Part shown: piece by piece, positions 25,578 through 35,725 of the stretch | Layout: the number at the start of each line of letters is the position of its first letter | Numbering within the stretch: position 1 is the first letter of the stretch | Source of the DNA: Oscillospiraceae bacterium | GTDB taxonomy: Bacteria; Bacillota; Clostridia; Oscillospirales; Ruminococcaceae | Assembly (NCBI GenBank): GCA_030539275.1 | Contig: JAUNSK010000028.1 | Coordinates: 1-48,879, forward strand | Length of the DNA: 48,879 nt | Direction: 5' to 3' | The notes under the pieces: model-generated | Database searches by the model: none | Told to the model about the DNA's origin: nothing | What the model saw: the letters and a program-made list of their open reading frames with translations, nothing else | Made by a program: the position numbers and the translations under genes

Positions 25578-26641
25578 CAAATATTGAAAAGCTGATGCAG
25601 ATGATTCCTGACAGCAATACATGTTCACTGGTGTCATCAGACATCAACATAAGATATTTTACAGGAATGAAAAAATGTGAAGGTCTGCTTGTATGTTTTT
25701 CTGATGCAGCTTATCTCATGGTTGACTTCAGATATATTGAAAAGGCGTCAGCAAATGTGAAAGACTGCAGCGTGATCGAAATGAAGGACAGGACTGTTGT
25801 GCTGTCCGAACTGCTCAGAAAGCATTCCACGGCTTCGGTTCAGATAGAATCAGACAATATGACAGTCAGCGAACTGAACAAATTCAGACAGTCTTTCCCT
25901 GAAGTTAAAATAGATTCATCAAATACACTCAGCAAAAATATCAGCAGTCTCAGGATAATAAAATCACGTCAGGAGGCCGATAATATTAAAACTGCACAGA
26001 AAATAGCCGAGGAAACATTCGATTATATTCTGGGCATACTTACTGAGGGAATGACAGAGCAGGAAATTGCTCAGCAGATGGACTACAGAATGAAGAGCCA
26101 GGGAGCTGAGGACATATCATTTGATACTATAGTTCTGACAGGCAAAAACACTTCAATGCCTCATGGTGAACCGGGCAGTACAAAACTTATGAAAAACCAG
26201 TTCCTGCTTATGGATTACGGCGCAGTTGTAAACGGCTGTCACAGTGATATGACACGTACAGTTTATTTCGGAACTCCGGATGAAGAAGAAAAAAGAGCAT
26301 ACAATACAGTGCTTCAGGCACAGCTTACAGCACTCGAATGTCTGGTCCCAGGCATAAGATGCAACGAGCTTGATTCGGCTGCAAGAAAGTATATAGATTC
26401 ACACGGCTACAAGGGAACCTTCGGCCATTCACTCGGACACGGTGTAGGCTATGAAATACATGAGGCGCCTGTTGTATCACAGAGATGCAGTGATGTGCTG
26501 GAAGAGGGAATGGTCATTACGATAGAACCCGGCATATATATTCCGGGTACGTTCGGGATAAGAATTGAAGATATGGCATATATTACAAATGATTCGTATG
26601 AAAACCTTACTCATGTACCAAAACATTTAATACAAATATAA
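25574..26641 (+). CDS. M24B aminopeptidase (Xaa-Pro peptidase family)
   Basis: The 355-residue chain has a creatinase-like N-terminal domain (about 1-125) and the pita-bread M24 catalytic domain. Metal ligands are visible as LMDYGAVVNGCHSDMTRT (two Asp), GHSLGHGVG (His), TIEPGIYIPG (Glu) and GIRIEDMAYIT (Glu). It probably removes N-terminal residues next to proline in the cytosol. The order aroQ, M24 peptidase, efp is common in Clostridia. Translation is coupled to aroQ through an ATGA overlap. Confidence 0.92.
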   Translation: MTNIEKLMQMIPDSNTCSLVSSDINIRYFTGMKKCEGLLVCFSDAAYLMVDFRYIEKASANVKDCSVIEMKDRTVVLSELLRKHSTASVQIESDNMTVSELNKFRQSFPEVKIDSSNTLSKNISSLRIIKSRQEADNIKTAQKIAEETFDYILGILTEGMTEQEIAQQMDYRMKSQGAEDISFDTIVLTGKNTSMPHGEPGSTKLMKNQFLLMDYGAVVNGCHSDMTRTVYFGTPDEEEKRAYNTVLQAQLTALECLVPGIRCNELDSAARKYIDSHGYKGTFGHSLGHGVGYEIHEAPVVSQRCSDVLEEGMVITIEPGIYIPGTFGIRIEDMAYITNDSYENLTHVPKHLIQI

Positions 26642-26659
26642 ATATTTTTTAAATAACTA

Positions 26660-26688
26660 TTGCAAAAAAGCCAGATTTATTGTAAAAT
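26660..26688 (+). promoter_or_regulatory. promoter of efp
   Basis: TTGCAA (26660-26665) and TAAAAT (26683-26688) with a 17-bp spacer, so efp can be made independently of the genes before it. Confidence 0.65.
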
Positions 26689-26748
26689 ATAAAGAAGTAA
26701 TGAATAGAATTAATAAAGTAAGTTATATTTATTTGGAGGTATTAATTT

Positions 26749-27306
26749 ATGATTTCAGCTGGAGATTTCAGAAACGGTGTTACATTCGAAATGGATGGCA
26801 ATGTCGTACAGGTTATCGAATTTCAGCATGTAAAACCGGGTAAGGGTGCAGCTTTTGTAAGAACAAAGTTCAAGAATGTTATTACAGGCGCAGTTGTTGA
26901 AAGATCCTTTAATCCAACAGAAAAGTTCCCTACTGCTTATGTTGAAAGAAAAGATATGCAGTATTTGTATTCCGAAGGTGATCTTTATTACTTTATGGAT
27001 TCTGAGACATATGAGCAGCTTCCTATCAATTCAAGCAAACTTGGTTCAAGCTTTGCATTTGTCAAGGAAAACATGGAAGTTAAAGTACTTTCATACAAAG
27101 GAAATGTTTTCGGAGTTGAACCTCCGTTCTTTGTAGAACTTGAAATAACTGAAACAGATCCAGGTTTCAAGGGCGATACAGCAACAAATGCTACAAAACC
27201 AGCAATAGTTGAAACAGGCGCAGAAATCAAGGTTCCGCTTTTCATCAATCAGGGTGATAAGGTAAGAATCGATACAAGAACCGGCGAATACATGGAACGT
27301 GCTTAA
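26749..27306 (+). CDS. efp: elongation factor P
   Basis: EF-P binds ribosomes stalled on polyproline and helps form the peptide bond. The 185 residues match the three-domain family in length. The tip loop reads [10 protein letters not shown], with Lys32 at the position modified in many bacteria. Domain III contains [20 protein letters not shown], the conserved ending. GGAGG precedes the ATG. A small hairpin without a T-run lies between efp and the next gene. Confidence 0.97.
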   Translation: MISAGDFRNGVTFEMDGNVVQVIEFQHVKPGKGAAFVRTKFKNVITGAVVERSFNPTEKFPTAYVERKDMQYLYSEGDLYYFMDSETYEQLPINSSKLGSSFAFVKENMEVKVLSYKGNVFGVEPPFFVELEITETDPGFKGDTATNATKPAIVETGAEIKVPLFINQGDKVRIDTRTGEYMERA

Positions 27307-27399
27307 TCTGCCTGTTTTTGATTAATCTTTATGATCAACGGCTCCAGGTATTATTGCCGGAGCAGTTATAATATTTGATTTAAAAGGAGGATTTTTTCT

Positions 27400-27864
27400 A
27401 TGAAGCTTACTGAAAAGATGTCTTATCTAAAGGGATATCTGGATGCTACAGATATCGACACTTCTTCAAAGGAAGGCAAGATTCTTGTACAGATGGCAGA
27501 GGTTATGCAGGATGTTGTAGCTTATGTTGAGGACCTTCAGGGTCAGGTAGACGAGCTGACAGAACTTGCAGAGATTCTTGATGAAGACCTCGGAAATGTT
27601 GAAGAGGACATATATGACCTCGATGACGAAGATGATGAAGATGACGATGATGAATACGATGATGAGGATTTAGATGAGGATGAGCTTTACGAAGTAGTAT
27701 GTCCTACTTGCGGAGATTCAATCCTTCTTGATGAGGGTATGCTTAGTGAAGGCTCAATGGCTTGTCCGGGATGCGGAGAAGAGCTTGAGTTTGATATGGA
27801 CGATATCGAGCTTGAAGATGTTGAGGACGACCTTGAAGGCGATGACCTTGACAAAGGCATATAA
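27400..27864 (+). CDS. acidic zinc-ribbon protein (CD1247 N-terminal domain type)
   Basis: The 154-residue protein begins with a helical part (about 1-70: KMSYLKGYLDATDID, then an EDLQGQVDELTELAE coiled-coil stretch). An extremely Asp/Glu-rich segment (about 70-100) follows, then a zinc ribbon with CPTCG and CPGCGEELEF. The N-terminal part matches the CD1247-type domain common in Clostridia. Function is unknown; zinc binding is inferred from the two CxxC pairs. AGGAGG precedes the ATG, and a strong shared terminator follows. Confidence 0.8.
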   Translation: MKLTEKMSYLKGYLDATDIDTSSKEGKILVQMAEVMQDVVAYVEDLQGQVDELTELAEILDEDLGNVEEDIYDLDDEDDEDDDDEYDDEDLDEDELYEVVCPTCGDSILLDEGMLSEGSMACPGCGEELEFDMDDIELEDVEDDLEGDDLDKGI

Positions 27865-27875
27865 CGGATAATCAT

Positions 27876-27914
27876 AAAAAGGGTATTGCAGATCTTTTCT
27901 GCAATACCCTTTTT
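27876..27914. terminator. bidirectional terminator
   Basis: A perfect 17-bp stem (27876-27892 with 27898-27914) with A and T ends lies between two converging genes. Confidence 0.93.
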
Positions 27915-27929
27915 CCTTTTATATATTTC

Positions 27930-28775
27930 TCAGGTTTTCTCAAGTGTACACACAACCAGATGAAACGGATCAAGAAAACGTTTTGTAATACTGCTGTTTC
28001 CGACACCGGCACTAACGATCATCTGCGTACCTTTATATTCATACGAGCCGCGTGTATATTCCGGGAAAAATCCCTGGCCGGGAGCATAGAGTCCTTTTAT
28101 AAATGGAAATCGTATAAGACCTCCATGTGCATGACCACAGAAGACAAGGTCTGCCTGACAGCCGTTCACGCGTGAAAGATCCGTGATTTTTTCAAAATCC
28201 TCAGGATAATGATGCAGCCATACTGAGAAAGCATCTTCATGAGGATAACGGTCCAACATACTCCGGGCAGCATCGGAAGAAGGATCAGACACTGTTCCGG
28301 TTATAAGAACCTTGTCAGTTCCTCTTGAAATGTATGTAAAATCATCTTCGAGAACAACTATATTGTTTTTGTCTGCACATCCGCGCATCTTGTCAAGGAG
28401 CCTTGAGTCAATCCTGTAATCATGATTTCCCCATACAAGATAACAAGGCGCAGTTTCCGATATTTCCTCAAGAAAATCATCTGCCGCATCGATGTCAGTA
28501 CAGAATGAATCTGAGATATCACCAGTGAGAAAAATATAATCAGGATCTATGGAGTCTATAATACTTATAAGTCTTTTGCGGAAGTTACTGCCCTGGTTAT
28601 GATAATCTGATATCTGTACTATTTTGCAGTTATTGAAGCTTTCGGGTATATTGCCGCTTGAAAAAGTAATATTTTCAGTCTGAATATATGTGTTTGAACG
28701 AATTAATTCTGCAATACAAAGTATCAGTACGACAGCCATTACAATCAGGATTTTTTTTCTGTGCCTGCGTTTCAT
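27930..28775 (-). CDS. membrane-anchored metallophosphoesterase
   Basis: The 281-residue protein has a basic N-terminus and one hydrophobic anchor (about 8-24), then a calcineurin-like phosphoesterase domain. Metal-binding motifs appear in order: QISDYHNQ, LTGDISDS, WGNHDYR, LHHYPED and CGHAHGG. It resembles the YkuE-type group of Firmicutes, some of which act on lipid-linked phosphates at the membrane; its substrate here is not known. It runs toward the shared terminator at 27876 and lies 146 bases after gdhA. Confidence 0.9.
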   Translation of the reverse strand: MKRRHRKKILIVMAVVLILCIAELIRSNTYIQTENITFSSGNIPESFNNCKIVQISDYHNQGSNFRKRLISIIDSIDPDYIFLTGDISDSFCTDIDAADDFLEEISETAPCYLVWGNHDYRIDSRLLDKMRGCADKNNIVVLEDDFTYISRGTDKVLITGTVSDPSSDAARSMLDRYPHEDAFSVWLHHYPEDFEKITDLSRVNGCQADLVFCGHAHGGLIRFPFIKGLYAPGQGFFPEYTRGSYEYKGTQMIVSAGVGNSSITKRFLDPFHLVVCTLEKT

Positions 28776-28840
28776 TTATCATTATCCTTTCTCAGGCCCT
28801 CATCAAAAAATGGTATAAGGCTTAAGTTGTATATAATAAC

Positions 28841-28877
28841 AGTTGTGGCATCAGACTGAAGGTCCGATGCCACAACT
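28841..28877. terminator. hairpin between gdhA and the phosphoesterase gene
   Basis: A perfect 12-bp stem (28841-28852 with 28866-28877) with a 13-base loop. T-runs follow on the plus strand (28882-28896), while on the minus strand, the direction of gdhA, only an AT-rich tail follows. It probably ends gdhA transcription, but weakly. Confidence 0.6.
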
Positions 28878-28921
28878 AACGTTTTTTGTGTTTTTTACTT
28901 TTATTTATACAATAATATAAA

Positions 28922-30292
<1,371 letters not shown>

Positions 30293-30343
30293 TTATGCTT
30301 CATATTATTAAGTAAATCATAATAAAAAACACTTATGTTAAAC

Positions 30344-30372
30344 ATTATAGTGCATTTAAAATTAAAAATCAA
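30344..30372 (-). promoter_or_regulatory. promoter of gdhA
   Basis: On the minus strand TTGATT (30367-30372) and TATAAT (30344-30349) with a 17-bp spacer. Confidence 0.7.
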
Positions 30373-30519
30373 GATATGAAATATATTTTCTTTATTTTCA
30401 AAACAAAAACTGAAAAAAACTTAAAAAAATAAAGTGCAGACATAATATATAATTTATGTAATAAAATTCTTGTTTCTGTATTAAAATATACTGCAATAAA
30501 AATATGTTTAAAATATAAC

Positions 30520-30548
30520 TTGACTTTTTATTATTAAAAAGGTAGAAT
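30520..30548 (+). promoter_or_regulatory. promoter of rnpB
   Basis: TTGACT (30520-30525) and TAGAAT (30543-30548) with a 17-bp spacer place the start about where the RNA begins. Confidence 0.78.
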
Positions 30549-30558
30549 AGAAACATAT

Positions 30559-30904
30559 ATGAGTAAGCTATGCGGTAGCATGAACGCTTTAGTTTATGAG
30601 GAAAGTCCGGGCATCACAGGACAGGATAGCTGTTAACGGCAGCCGGGGGCGACCCTAGGGCTAGTGCAACAGAGATATACCGCCCTGCTTTTGCAGGGTA
30701 AGGGTGGAAAGGTGAGGTAAGAGCTCACCAGAGTACAGGAGACTGTGCTGCTATGTAAACCCTATCCGGTGCAACGTCTATTGGTGCAGTTCATCATAAC
30801 ACCTGTCCGGTGGATGGACTGTAATGACGGCTTGAAGTCTGCGGCGACGCAGATTCTAGATAAATTACCGCACACGACAGAACCCGGCTTATCGGCTTAC
30901 TCAT
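30559..30904 (+). ncRNA. rnpB: RNase P RNA (class A type)
   Basis: This RNA is the catalytic subunit that trims the 5' ends of tRNA precursors. The ends pair over 10 bp (ATGAGTAAGC at 30559-30568 with GCTTACTCAT at 30895-30904) as helix P1. The conserved GAGGAAAGTCCGGGC lies near 30599, and its P4 partner ACAGAACCCGGCTTAT lies near 30878. AGGGTGGAAAGGTG and GGTAAGAGCTCACC also match conserved regions. The length of about 346 bases fits class A. A 66-codon open frame across its 3' half is not a gene. Confidence 0.95.
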
Positions 30905-30941
30905 TATATAAATATAGTATAATAATAAAGGAGCTGTTTTT

Positions 30942-31535
30942 TTGAAAAAACACACGCTTGCTGCGCTCATTACTGCTGTTGTGCTTCTTGCTGCTGCAGG
31001 GGCGGGTCTTGTTTATTATTTTAATATACAAAAAAATTCTGATGCCAGTACAAGTTCATTTGATGAACACGCCGGTATGAAAACCTACAGAGCATCAACG
31101 CTTAAGGGACTGAGTCTTTATGTTCCTGATGATTACACAGAAAATGAAGAAGAATATTTCGATGTAAGCTATAAAAAGTCTGATGCCCGTATCGGTCTGA
31201 CATGGGAGGAAACAGACAATGACATTGTCAACTATTCAAGTAATGCAATAGATCAGTATAAAAGTATAGCTGACGGATTTACGCTTATAGATGAGCATGA
31301 TGAGGATATATCCGGTACGGCTGTTCACGTTGTAGAGTTCGGCTACATGCTTTCACTTGACAGCGGGGATAAAAATTATTCATGTATTGCTGCTTATGCT
31401 CTGAACGGTAAAACAGCTTACGTGCTTACATGTACCTGTGAAGCAGATAACTTCAGTACATACCGTGATGATTTCGTAAGAACATACAGAACAATGCAGC
31501 TTGTTCCTGATCTTGGTGAAACACAGACAAGCTGA
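30942..31535 (+). CDS. membrane-anchored exported protein, PsbP/DUF1795-like
   Basis: The 197-residue protein has one N-terminal hydrophobic segment (about 5-27) that could be a signal peptide or anchor; no lipobox Cys is present. The outer part has LKGLSLYVPDDYTENEEEYF and ends in a RTYRTMQL strand, the pattern of small PsbP-like domains in Firmicutes, though this assignment is tentative. Start is TTG at 30942 with AAAGGAG upstream. It begins 38 bases after rnpB without an intervening terminator. A TATAAT at 30918-30923 could be its own -10, but the -35 is poor. It ends at a strong terminator. Confidence 0.7.
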   Translation: MKKHTLAALITAVVLLAAAGAGLVYYFNIQKNSDASTSSFDEHAGMKTYRASTLKGLSLYVPDDYTENEEEYFDVSYKKSDARIGLTWEETDNDIVNYSSNAIDQYKSIADGFTLIDEHDEDISGTAVHVVEFGYMLSLDSGDKNYSCIAAYALNGKTAYVLTCTCEADNFSTYRDDFVRTYRTMQLVPDLGETQTS

Positions 31536-31570
31536 AAATAAGTTTATGATATTTATATAGAAGAAAATGC

Positions 31571-31610
31571 TGACTGCCGCAGATTTATATTATTTGCGGC
31601 AGTCATTTTT
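31571..31610 (+). terminator. intrinsic terminator
   Basis: A perfect 11-bp GC-rich stem (31571-31581 with 31595-31605) with a 13-base loop and T5. Confidence 0.9.
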
Positions 31611-31747
31611 ATAACTTTCTTCAATATAACCGGCAGTAAATTATGTTTTAAAGGAGCAGACTCAAAAAGTATACGATTTTAGTCTTGTTTTGTTACACAT
31701 TACATAATAAAGCTAGGCGGTGCTTGTAACTTTGAACATATTAATAA

Positions 31748-31931
31748 TTGAATAATAATTTTAAGTAGTGTATAATAATATAGAAGAATGTATATTTTGT
31801 TAGATATAAAAGGAAAATAATACTCTTTGGCAGGTACAGACTTTACATTAATTTTCTAATATACAATTCTTACAGACCAAATGCAAAATAATTACTATAT
31901 CATTATTAAAAGTCGATAAGGAGCAGGTCAG
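31748..31931 (+). promoter_or_regulatory. adhE promoter and leader
   Basis: TTGAAT (31748-31753) and TATAAT (31771-31776) have a 17-bp spacer. The start site near 31783 leaves an untranslated leader of about 150 bases before adhE. Its first bases (31785-31796) can pair with 31858-31870 through a 12-bp stem with one bulge. The stretch 31611-31747 before the promoter is AT-rich, and I see no gene or obvious operator (no clear Rex-type site) in it. Confidence 0.6.
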
Positions 31932-34553
31932 ATGGAAAACCAGAATAATTACGAAATCGTAGACAGCGTTGAAAAGCTGGAAAAGGCACTGGCAAGAGTA
32001 AGGGAAGCGCAGAAAAAGTTTTCAACTTACACACAGGAGCAGGTTGACAAGATTTTTAAGGCTGCCGCAATAGCAGCAAACAAAATGAGGATACCGCTGG
32101 CAAAGCTTGCTGTAGAAGAAACTGGGATGGGCATAGTAGAGGATAAGGTAATAAAGAACAACTATGCTGCAGAGTACATTTATAATGCATATAAAAATAC
32201 ACAAACTTGCGGTGTACTTGAAGAAGACAAGGCATACGGCATAAAGAAAATAGCTGAACCGATAGGTGTTATCGCAGCAGTTATTCCGACTACAAATCCT
32301 ACATCAACAGCAATTTTTAAAACAATGATAGCTCTGAAGACAAGAAACGGAATTATTATAAGCCCTCATCCGAGAGCAAAGAAGAGTACAATTGCTGCTG
32401 CCAAGGTTGTTCTTGAAGCTGCTGTAGCAGCAGGTGCACCGGAAGGAATTATTGACTGGATCGACGTTCCTTCACTTGACATGACAAACCTTGTAATGAA
32501 GGAAGCAGATATTATTCTTGCAACAGGCGGTCCCGGAATGGTTAAGGCTGCTTATTCAAGCGGTAAGCCGGCAGTCGGAGTAGGTGCCGGAAACACACCT
32601 GCTATCATTGATGATACTGCAGATATTCTTCTTGCTGTAAACTCAATAATTCATTCAAAGACATTTGATAATGGTATGATCTGTGCTTCAGAACAGTCAG
32701 TTATTGTTCTTGAGAGCATATATAAGAAAGTCAGAAAAGAATTTGCTGACAGAGGATGTTACATTCTTAACGAGGATGAAGCTGAAAAGGTAAGAAAAAC
32801 AATCCTCATCAATGGTGCGCTTAACGCTAAGATCGTAGGACAGTCAGCATATAAGATTGCATCACTTGCAGGTGTAACAGTACCTCAAACAGCAAAGATC
32901 CTTATCGGTGAGGTTACAAGCGTAGATATTTCTGAAGAATTTGCTCATGAAAAGCTTTCACCGGTTCTTGCAATGTACAAGGCAAAGGATTTCAGTGATG
33001 CAATGAATAAGGCTGAGAGACTTATTGCAGACGGCGGATACGGTCATACTTCAAGTGTATATCTTAACGCTGTTACTGAAAAAGAAAAGATAGATGAATT
33101 TACTCAAAGAATGAAAACCTGCCGTATACTCATCAATACACCTTCATCACACGGCGGTATCGGTGACCTTTATAACTTCAAGCTCACTCCTTCACTTACA
33201 CTCGGATGCGGATCATGGGGCGGCAACTCTGTTTCGGAAAACGTTGGTGTAAAACACCTGCTTAATGTTAAAACAGTTGCTGAGAGGAGAGAGAATATGC
33301 TTTGGTTCAGAGCACCTGAAAAGGTTTATATAAAGAAGGGCTGTCTGCCTGTAGCACTTGAGGAATTAAAGAATGTAATGGGTAAGAAAAAGGCATTTAT
33401 CGTTACTGACTCATTCCTTTACAACAACGGATATACAAAACCGATCACAGATAAACTTGATGAAATGGGAATAGTACATACAACATTCTTTGATGTTGCA
33501 CCAGACCCATCACTTGCATCTGCTATGGAAGGCGCAGAAGCTATGAGAGCTTTCCAGCCAGACTGCATCATCGCAGTAGGCGGCGGTTCAGCTATGGATG
33601 CCGGCAAGATCATGTGGGTTCTCTACGAACATCCGGAAGCAGACTTCATGGATATGGCTATGCGTTTCATAGATATCAGAAAGAGAGTATACACATTCCC
33701 TAAGATGGGCGAAAAGGCTTACTTTATAGCAGTTCCTACATCAGCTGGTACAGGTTCTGAGGTTACTCCTTTTGCCGTTATCACAGATGAAAAAACGGGC
33801 GTTAAATATCCGCTTGCTGACTATGAGCTTATGCCTAAGATGGCAATCGTTGATGCAGACATGATGATGAATGCACCTAAGGGACTTACAGCTGCATCAG
33901 GCATCGATGCCGTATCACACGGACTTGAAGCATATGCAGCAATGCTTGCAACAGATTTTACAGACGGTCTTGCACTTCGTTCACTCAAAATGATATTTGA
34001 ATACCTTCCAAAGGCATATGACAACGGTCCTAATGAGCCGGTTGCACGTGAAAAGATGGCTAATGCAGCTACAATGGCAGGTATGGCATTTGCAAATGCA
34101 TTCCTCGGTGTTTGTCACTCAATGGCACATAAGCTCGGCGCCTTCTGGCATATTCCTCACGGTATCGCAAATGCTCTTATGATCGATGAGGTAATGAGAT
34201 TCAACGCAAGCGAATGTCCGTTAAAGATGGGTACATTCTCACAGTATGATCATCCTCATACACTCGCACGTTATGCAGAAGTTGCAGATTACCTTGATGT
34301 AAAGGGTAAGAACGACGAGGAGAAACTTGAGAATCTTATCGCTAAGATCGACGAACTCAAGGAAAGAGTAGGCATCAAGAAAACTATCAGGGATTACGGT
34401 ATAGATGAGGCAGCTTTCCTTGAACGCCTTGATGAAATGACAGAGCAGGCATTTGATGATCAGTGTACTGGTGCTAACCCGAGATATCCTCTTATGAGCG
34501 AGATCAAGCAGATGTACCTTAATGCATACTACGGAACAGACGCAAAAAAATAA
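31932..34553 (+). CDS. adhE: bifunctional acetaldehyde/alcohol dehydrogenase AdhE
   Basis: AdhE reduces acetyl-CoA to acetaldehyde and then ethanol, re-oxidising NADH during fermentation, usually as long cytosolic filaments (spirosomes). The 873 residues are full length. The aldehyde dehydrogenase half (about 1-440) shows NGMICASEQS with the catalytic Cys. The iron-dependent alcohol dehydrogenase half (about 455-873) shows GGGSAMDAGK for NADH and the metal ligands around HGLEAY and CHSMAHKLGAFWHIPHG. GGAGCAGG precedes the ATG. It stands alone between two terminators, with a long leader that could carry regulation. Confidence 0.97.
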   Translation: MENQNNYEIVDSVEKLEKALARVREAQKKFSTYTQEQVDKIFKAAAIAANKMRIPLAKLAVEETGMGIVEDKVIKNNYAAEYIYNAYKNTQTCGVLEEDKAYGIKKIAEPIGVIAAVIPTTNPTSTAIFKTMIALKTRNGIIISPHPRAKKSTIAAAKVVLEAAVAAGAPEGIIDWIDVPSLDMTNLVMKEADIILATGGPGMVKAAYSSGKPAVGVGAGNTPAIIDDTADILLAVNSIIHSKTFDNGMICASEQSVIVLESIYKKVRKEFADRGCYILNEDEAEKVRKTILINGALNAKIVGQSAYKIASLAGVTVPQTAKILIGEVTSVDISEEFAHEKLSPVLAMYKAKDFSDAMNKAERLIADGGYGHTSSVYLNAVTEKEKIDEFTQRMKTCRILINTPSSHGGIGDLYNFKLTPSLTLGCGSWGGNSVSENVGVKHLLNVKTVAERRENMLWFRAPEKVYIKKGCLPVALEELKNVMGKKKAFIVTDSFLYNNGYTKPITDKLDEMGIVHTTFFDVAPDPSLASAMEGAEAMRAFQPDCIIAVGGGSAMDAGKIMWVLYEHPEADFMDMAMRFIDIRKRVYTFPKMGEKAYFIAVPTSAGTGSEVTPFAVITDEKTGVKYPLADYELMPKMAIVDADMMMNAPKGLTAASGIDAVSHGLEAYAAMLATDFTDGLALRSLKMIFEYLPKAYDNGPNEPVAREKMANAATMAGMAFANAFLGVCHSMAHKLGAFWHIPHGIANALMIDEVMRFNASECPLKMGTFSQYDHPHTLARYAEVADYLDVKGKNDEEKLENLIAKIDELKERVGIKKTIRDYGIDEAAFLERLDEMTEQAFDDQCTGANPRYPLMSEIKQMYLNAYYGTDAKK

Positions 34554-34587
34554 CATATTTAAAATGAAATTCTTGATATGACCATAT

Positions 34588-34629
34588 AAATCCTGGGCTA
34601 TAAATTAGCTCGGGATTTATTTATTTTTT
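34588..34629 (+). terminator. terminator of adhE
   Basis: A 13-bp stem with two G-U pairs (34588-34600 with 34606-34618), loop TAAAT and a T-rich tail. Confidence 0.8.
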
Positions 34630-34641
34630 ATAAAAAAGTGC

Positions 34642-34670
34642 TTGTCATACAGTCTTTTTTGTGATATAAT
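34642..34670 (+). promoter_or_regulatory. promoter of the APH-like kinase gene
   Basis: TTGTCA (34642-34647) and TATAAT (34665-34670) with a 17-bp spacer. Confidence 0.72.
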
Positions 34671-34761
34671 GAATACACGGAAATAAAAAAACCGTCAAAT
34701 TGCAGTTTATCAGCTAGATATTAGTGCAAATTCTATTATTTTTCGCAAGGAGGAGATTTGT

Positions 34762-35511
34762 ATGAATCTTAACAATGTTATCGCCGAAAGGGCTGAAAAA
34801 AAGATATACCGGGATGGAGATAAAGTTATTAAGCTTTTTAATGAAGGCTATTCAAAATCAGATATATTAAATGAAGCATTGAATCAGGCACGTGTTGAGG
34901 AGACAGGCATTAACATGCCTAAGGTCATTGAAGTAACGATGATAGAAGAAAAATGGGCTATAGTTTCTGATTATATTGACGGAACACCGCTTTCTGAACT
35001 TATCGAAATGCATCCTGATAAGCTTGATGAATATCTGGATATGTTTGTAGATCTTCAGATGTCTGTACATGAGAAAAAAGCTCCCCTCCTTAATAAGCTG
35101 AAGGATAAGATGAACAGAAAGATCACAGAAACAGACCTTGATGCTACTACAAGATATGAGCTTCATACACGTCTTGAAAGCATGCCGAAACACAATAAGG
35201 TTTGTCATGGCGATTTCAATCCTTCAAACGTTATTATTGCAAAGGACGGAACTCCGTATATAATTGACTGGGCACATGCAACACAGGGAAATGCGTCTGC
35301 TGATGTTGCAAGAACATATCTTCTGTTTTCACTGGCCGGCAAAAAAGAACTGGCAGACAAGTATCTTGATCTTTTCTGTAAAAAAAGTGATACGGCAAAA
35401 CAGTACATTCAGAAATGGCTGCCGATAGTAGCAGCATCACAGTCAGTAAAGGGAAAACCTGAAGAACGCGATCTGCTTCTCAAGTGGGTAGACGTTGTAG
35501 AGTACGAATAG
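34762..35511 (+). CDS. aminoglycoside-phosphotransferase-fold small-molecule kinase
   Basis: The 249-residue kinase-fold protein has the ATP-site Lys in KVIKLF, the hinge VSDYIDGTPLSEL, the catalytic loop VCHGDFNPSNVI (Asp and Asn) and the metal-binding Asp of YIIDWAHA. The short APH-like group it resembles is widespread in anaerobic Firmicutes; its substrate is unknown and need not be an antibiotic. AAGGAGGAG precedes the ATG. It is a single-gene unit with its own promoter and terminator. Confidence 0.82.
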   Translation: MNLNNVIAERAEKKIYRDGDKVIKLFNEGYSKSDILNEALNQARVEETGINMPKVIEVTMIEEKWAIVSDYIDGTPLSELIEMHPDKLDEYLDMFVDLQMSVHEKKAPLLNKLKDKMNRKITETDLDATTRYELHTRLESMPKHNKVCHGDFNPSNVIIAKDGTPYIIDWAHATQGNASADVARTYLLFSLAGKKELADKYLDLFCKKSDTAKQYIQKWLPIVAASQSVKGKPEERDLLLKWVDVVEYE

Positions 35512-35534
35512 ACAATTGAATTAAACATAATATC

Positions 35535-35566
35535 AAAGGATGTGCAGTGTTCTGCACATCCTTTTT
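35535..35566 (+). terminator. terminator of the APH-like kinase gene
   Basis: A perfect 13-bp stem (35535-35547 with 35552-35564), loop TGTT and T5. Confidence 0.93.
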
Positions 35567-35622
35567 ACATTACCGGCATCCGGTAATCCATCAGTGACAG
35601 TGTCTCAGGTATTATTACTTAT

Positions 35623-35672
35623 AAAAACACAAAGCAGCCCTGACATTATCTTTGTCAGAGCTGCTTTGTGTA
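35623..35672 (-). terminator. terminator of the CHAP/dockerin gene
   Basis: A long stem (35628-35646 with 35654-35672, one mismatch), loop TTATCTT. On the minus strand it is followed by TTTTT. Confidence 0.88.
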
Positions 35673-35725
35673 TATGTGACAGCAATTAACTTTAAGTCCG
35701 GTTCGTGTACATGCTGAATTCTGCT

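Noticed and set aside
30745-30945. 66-codon open frame on the plus strand
   Set aside because: It lies in the 3' half of the RNase P RNA and has no ribosome site.
34762-35511. Aminoglycoside resistance gene
   Set aside because: The APH fold is shared by many housekeeping small-molecule kinases, and nothing here points to a mobile resistance element.
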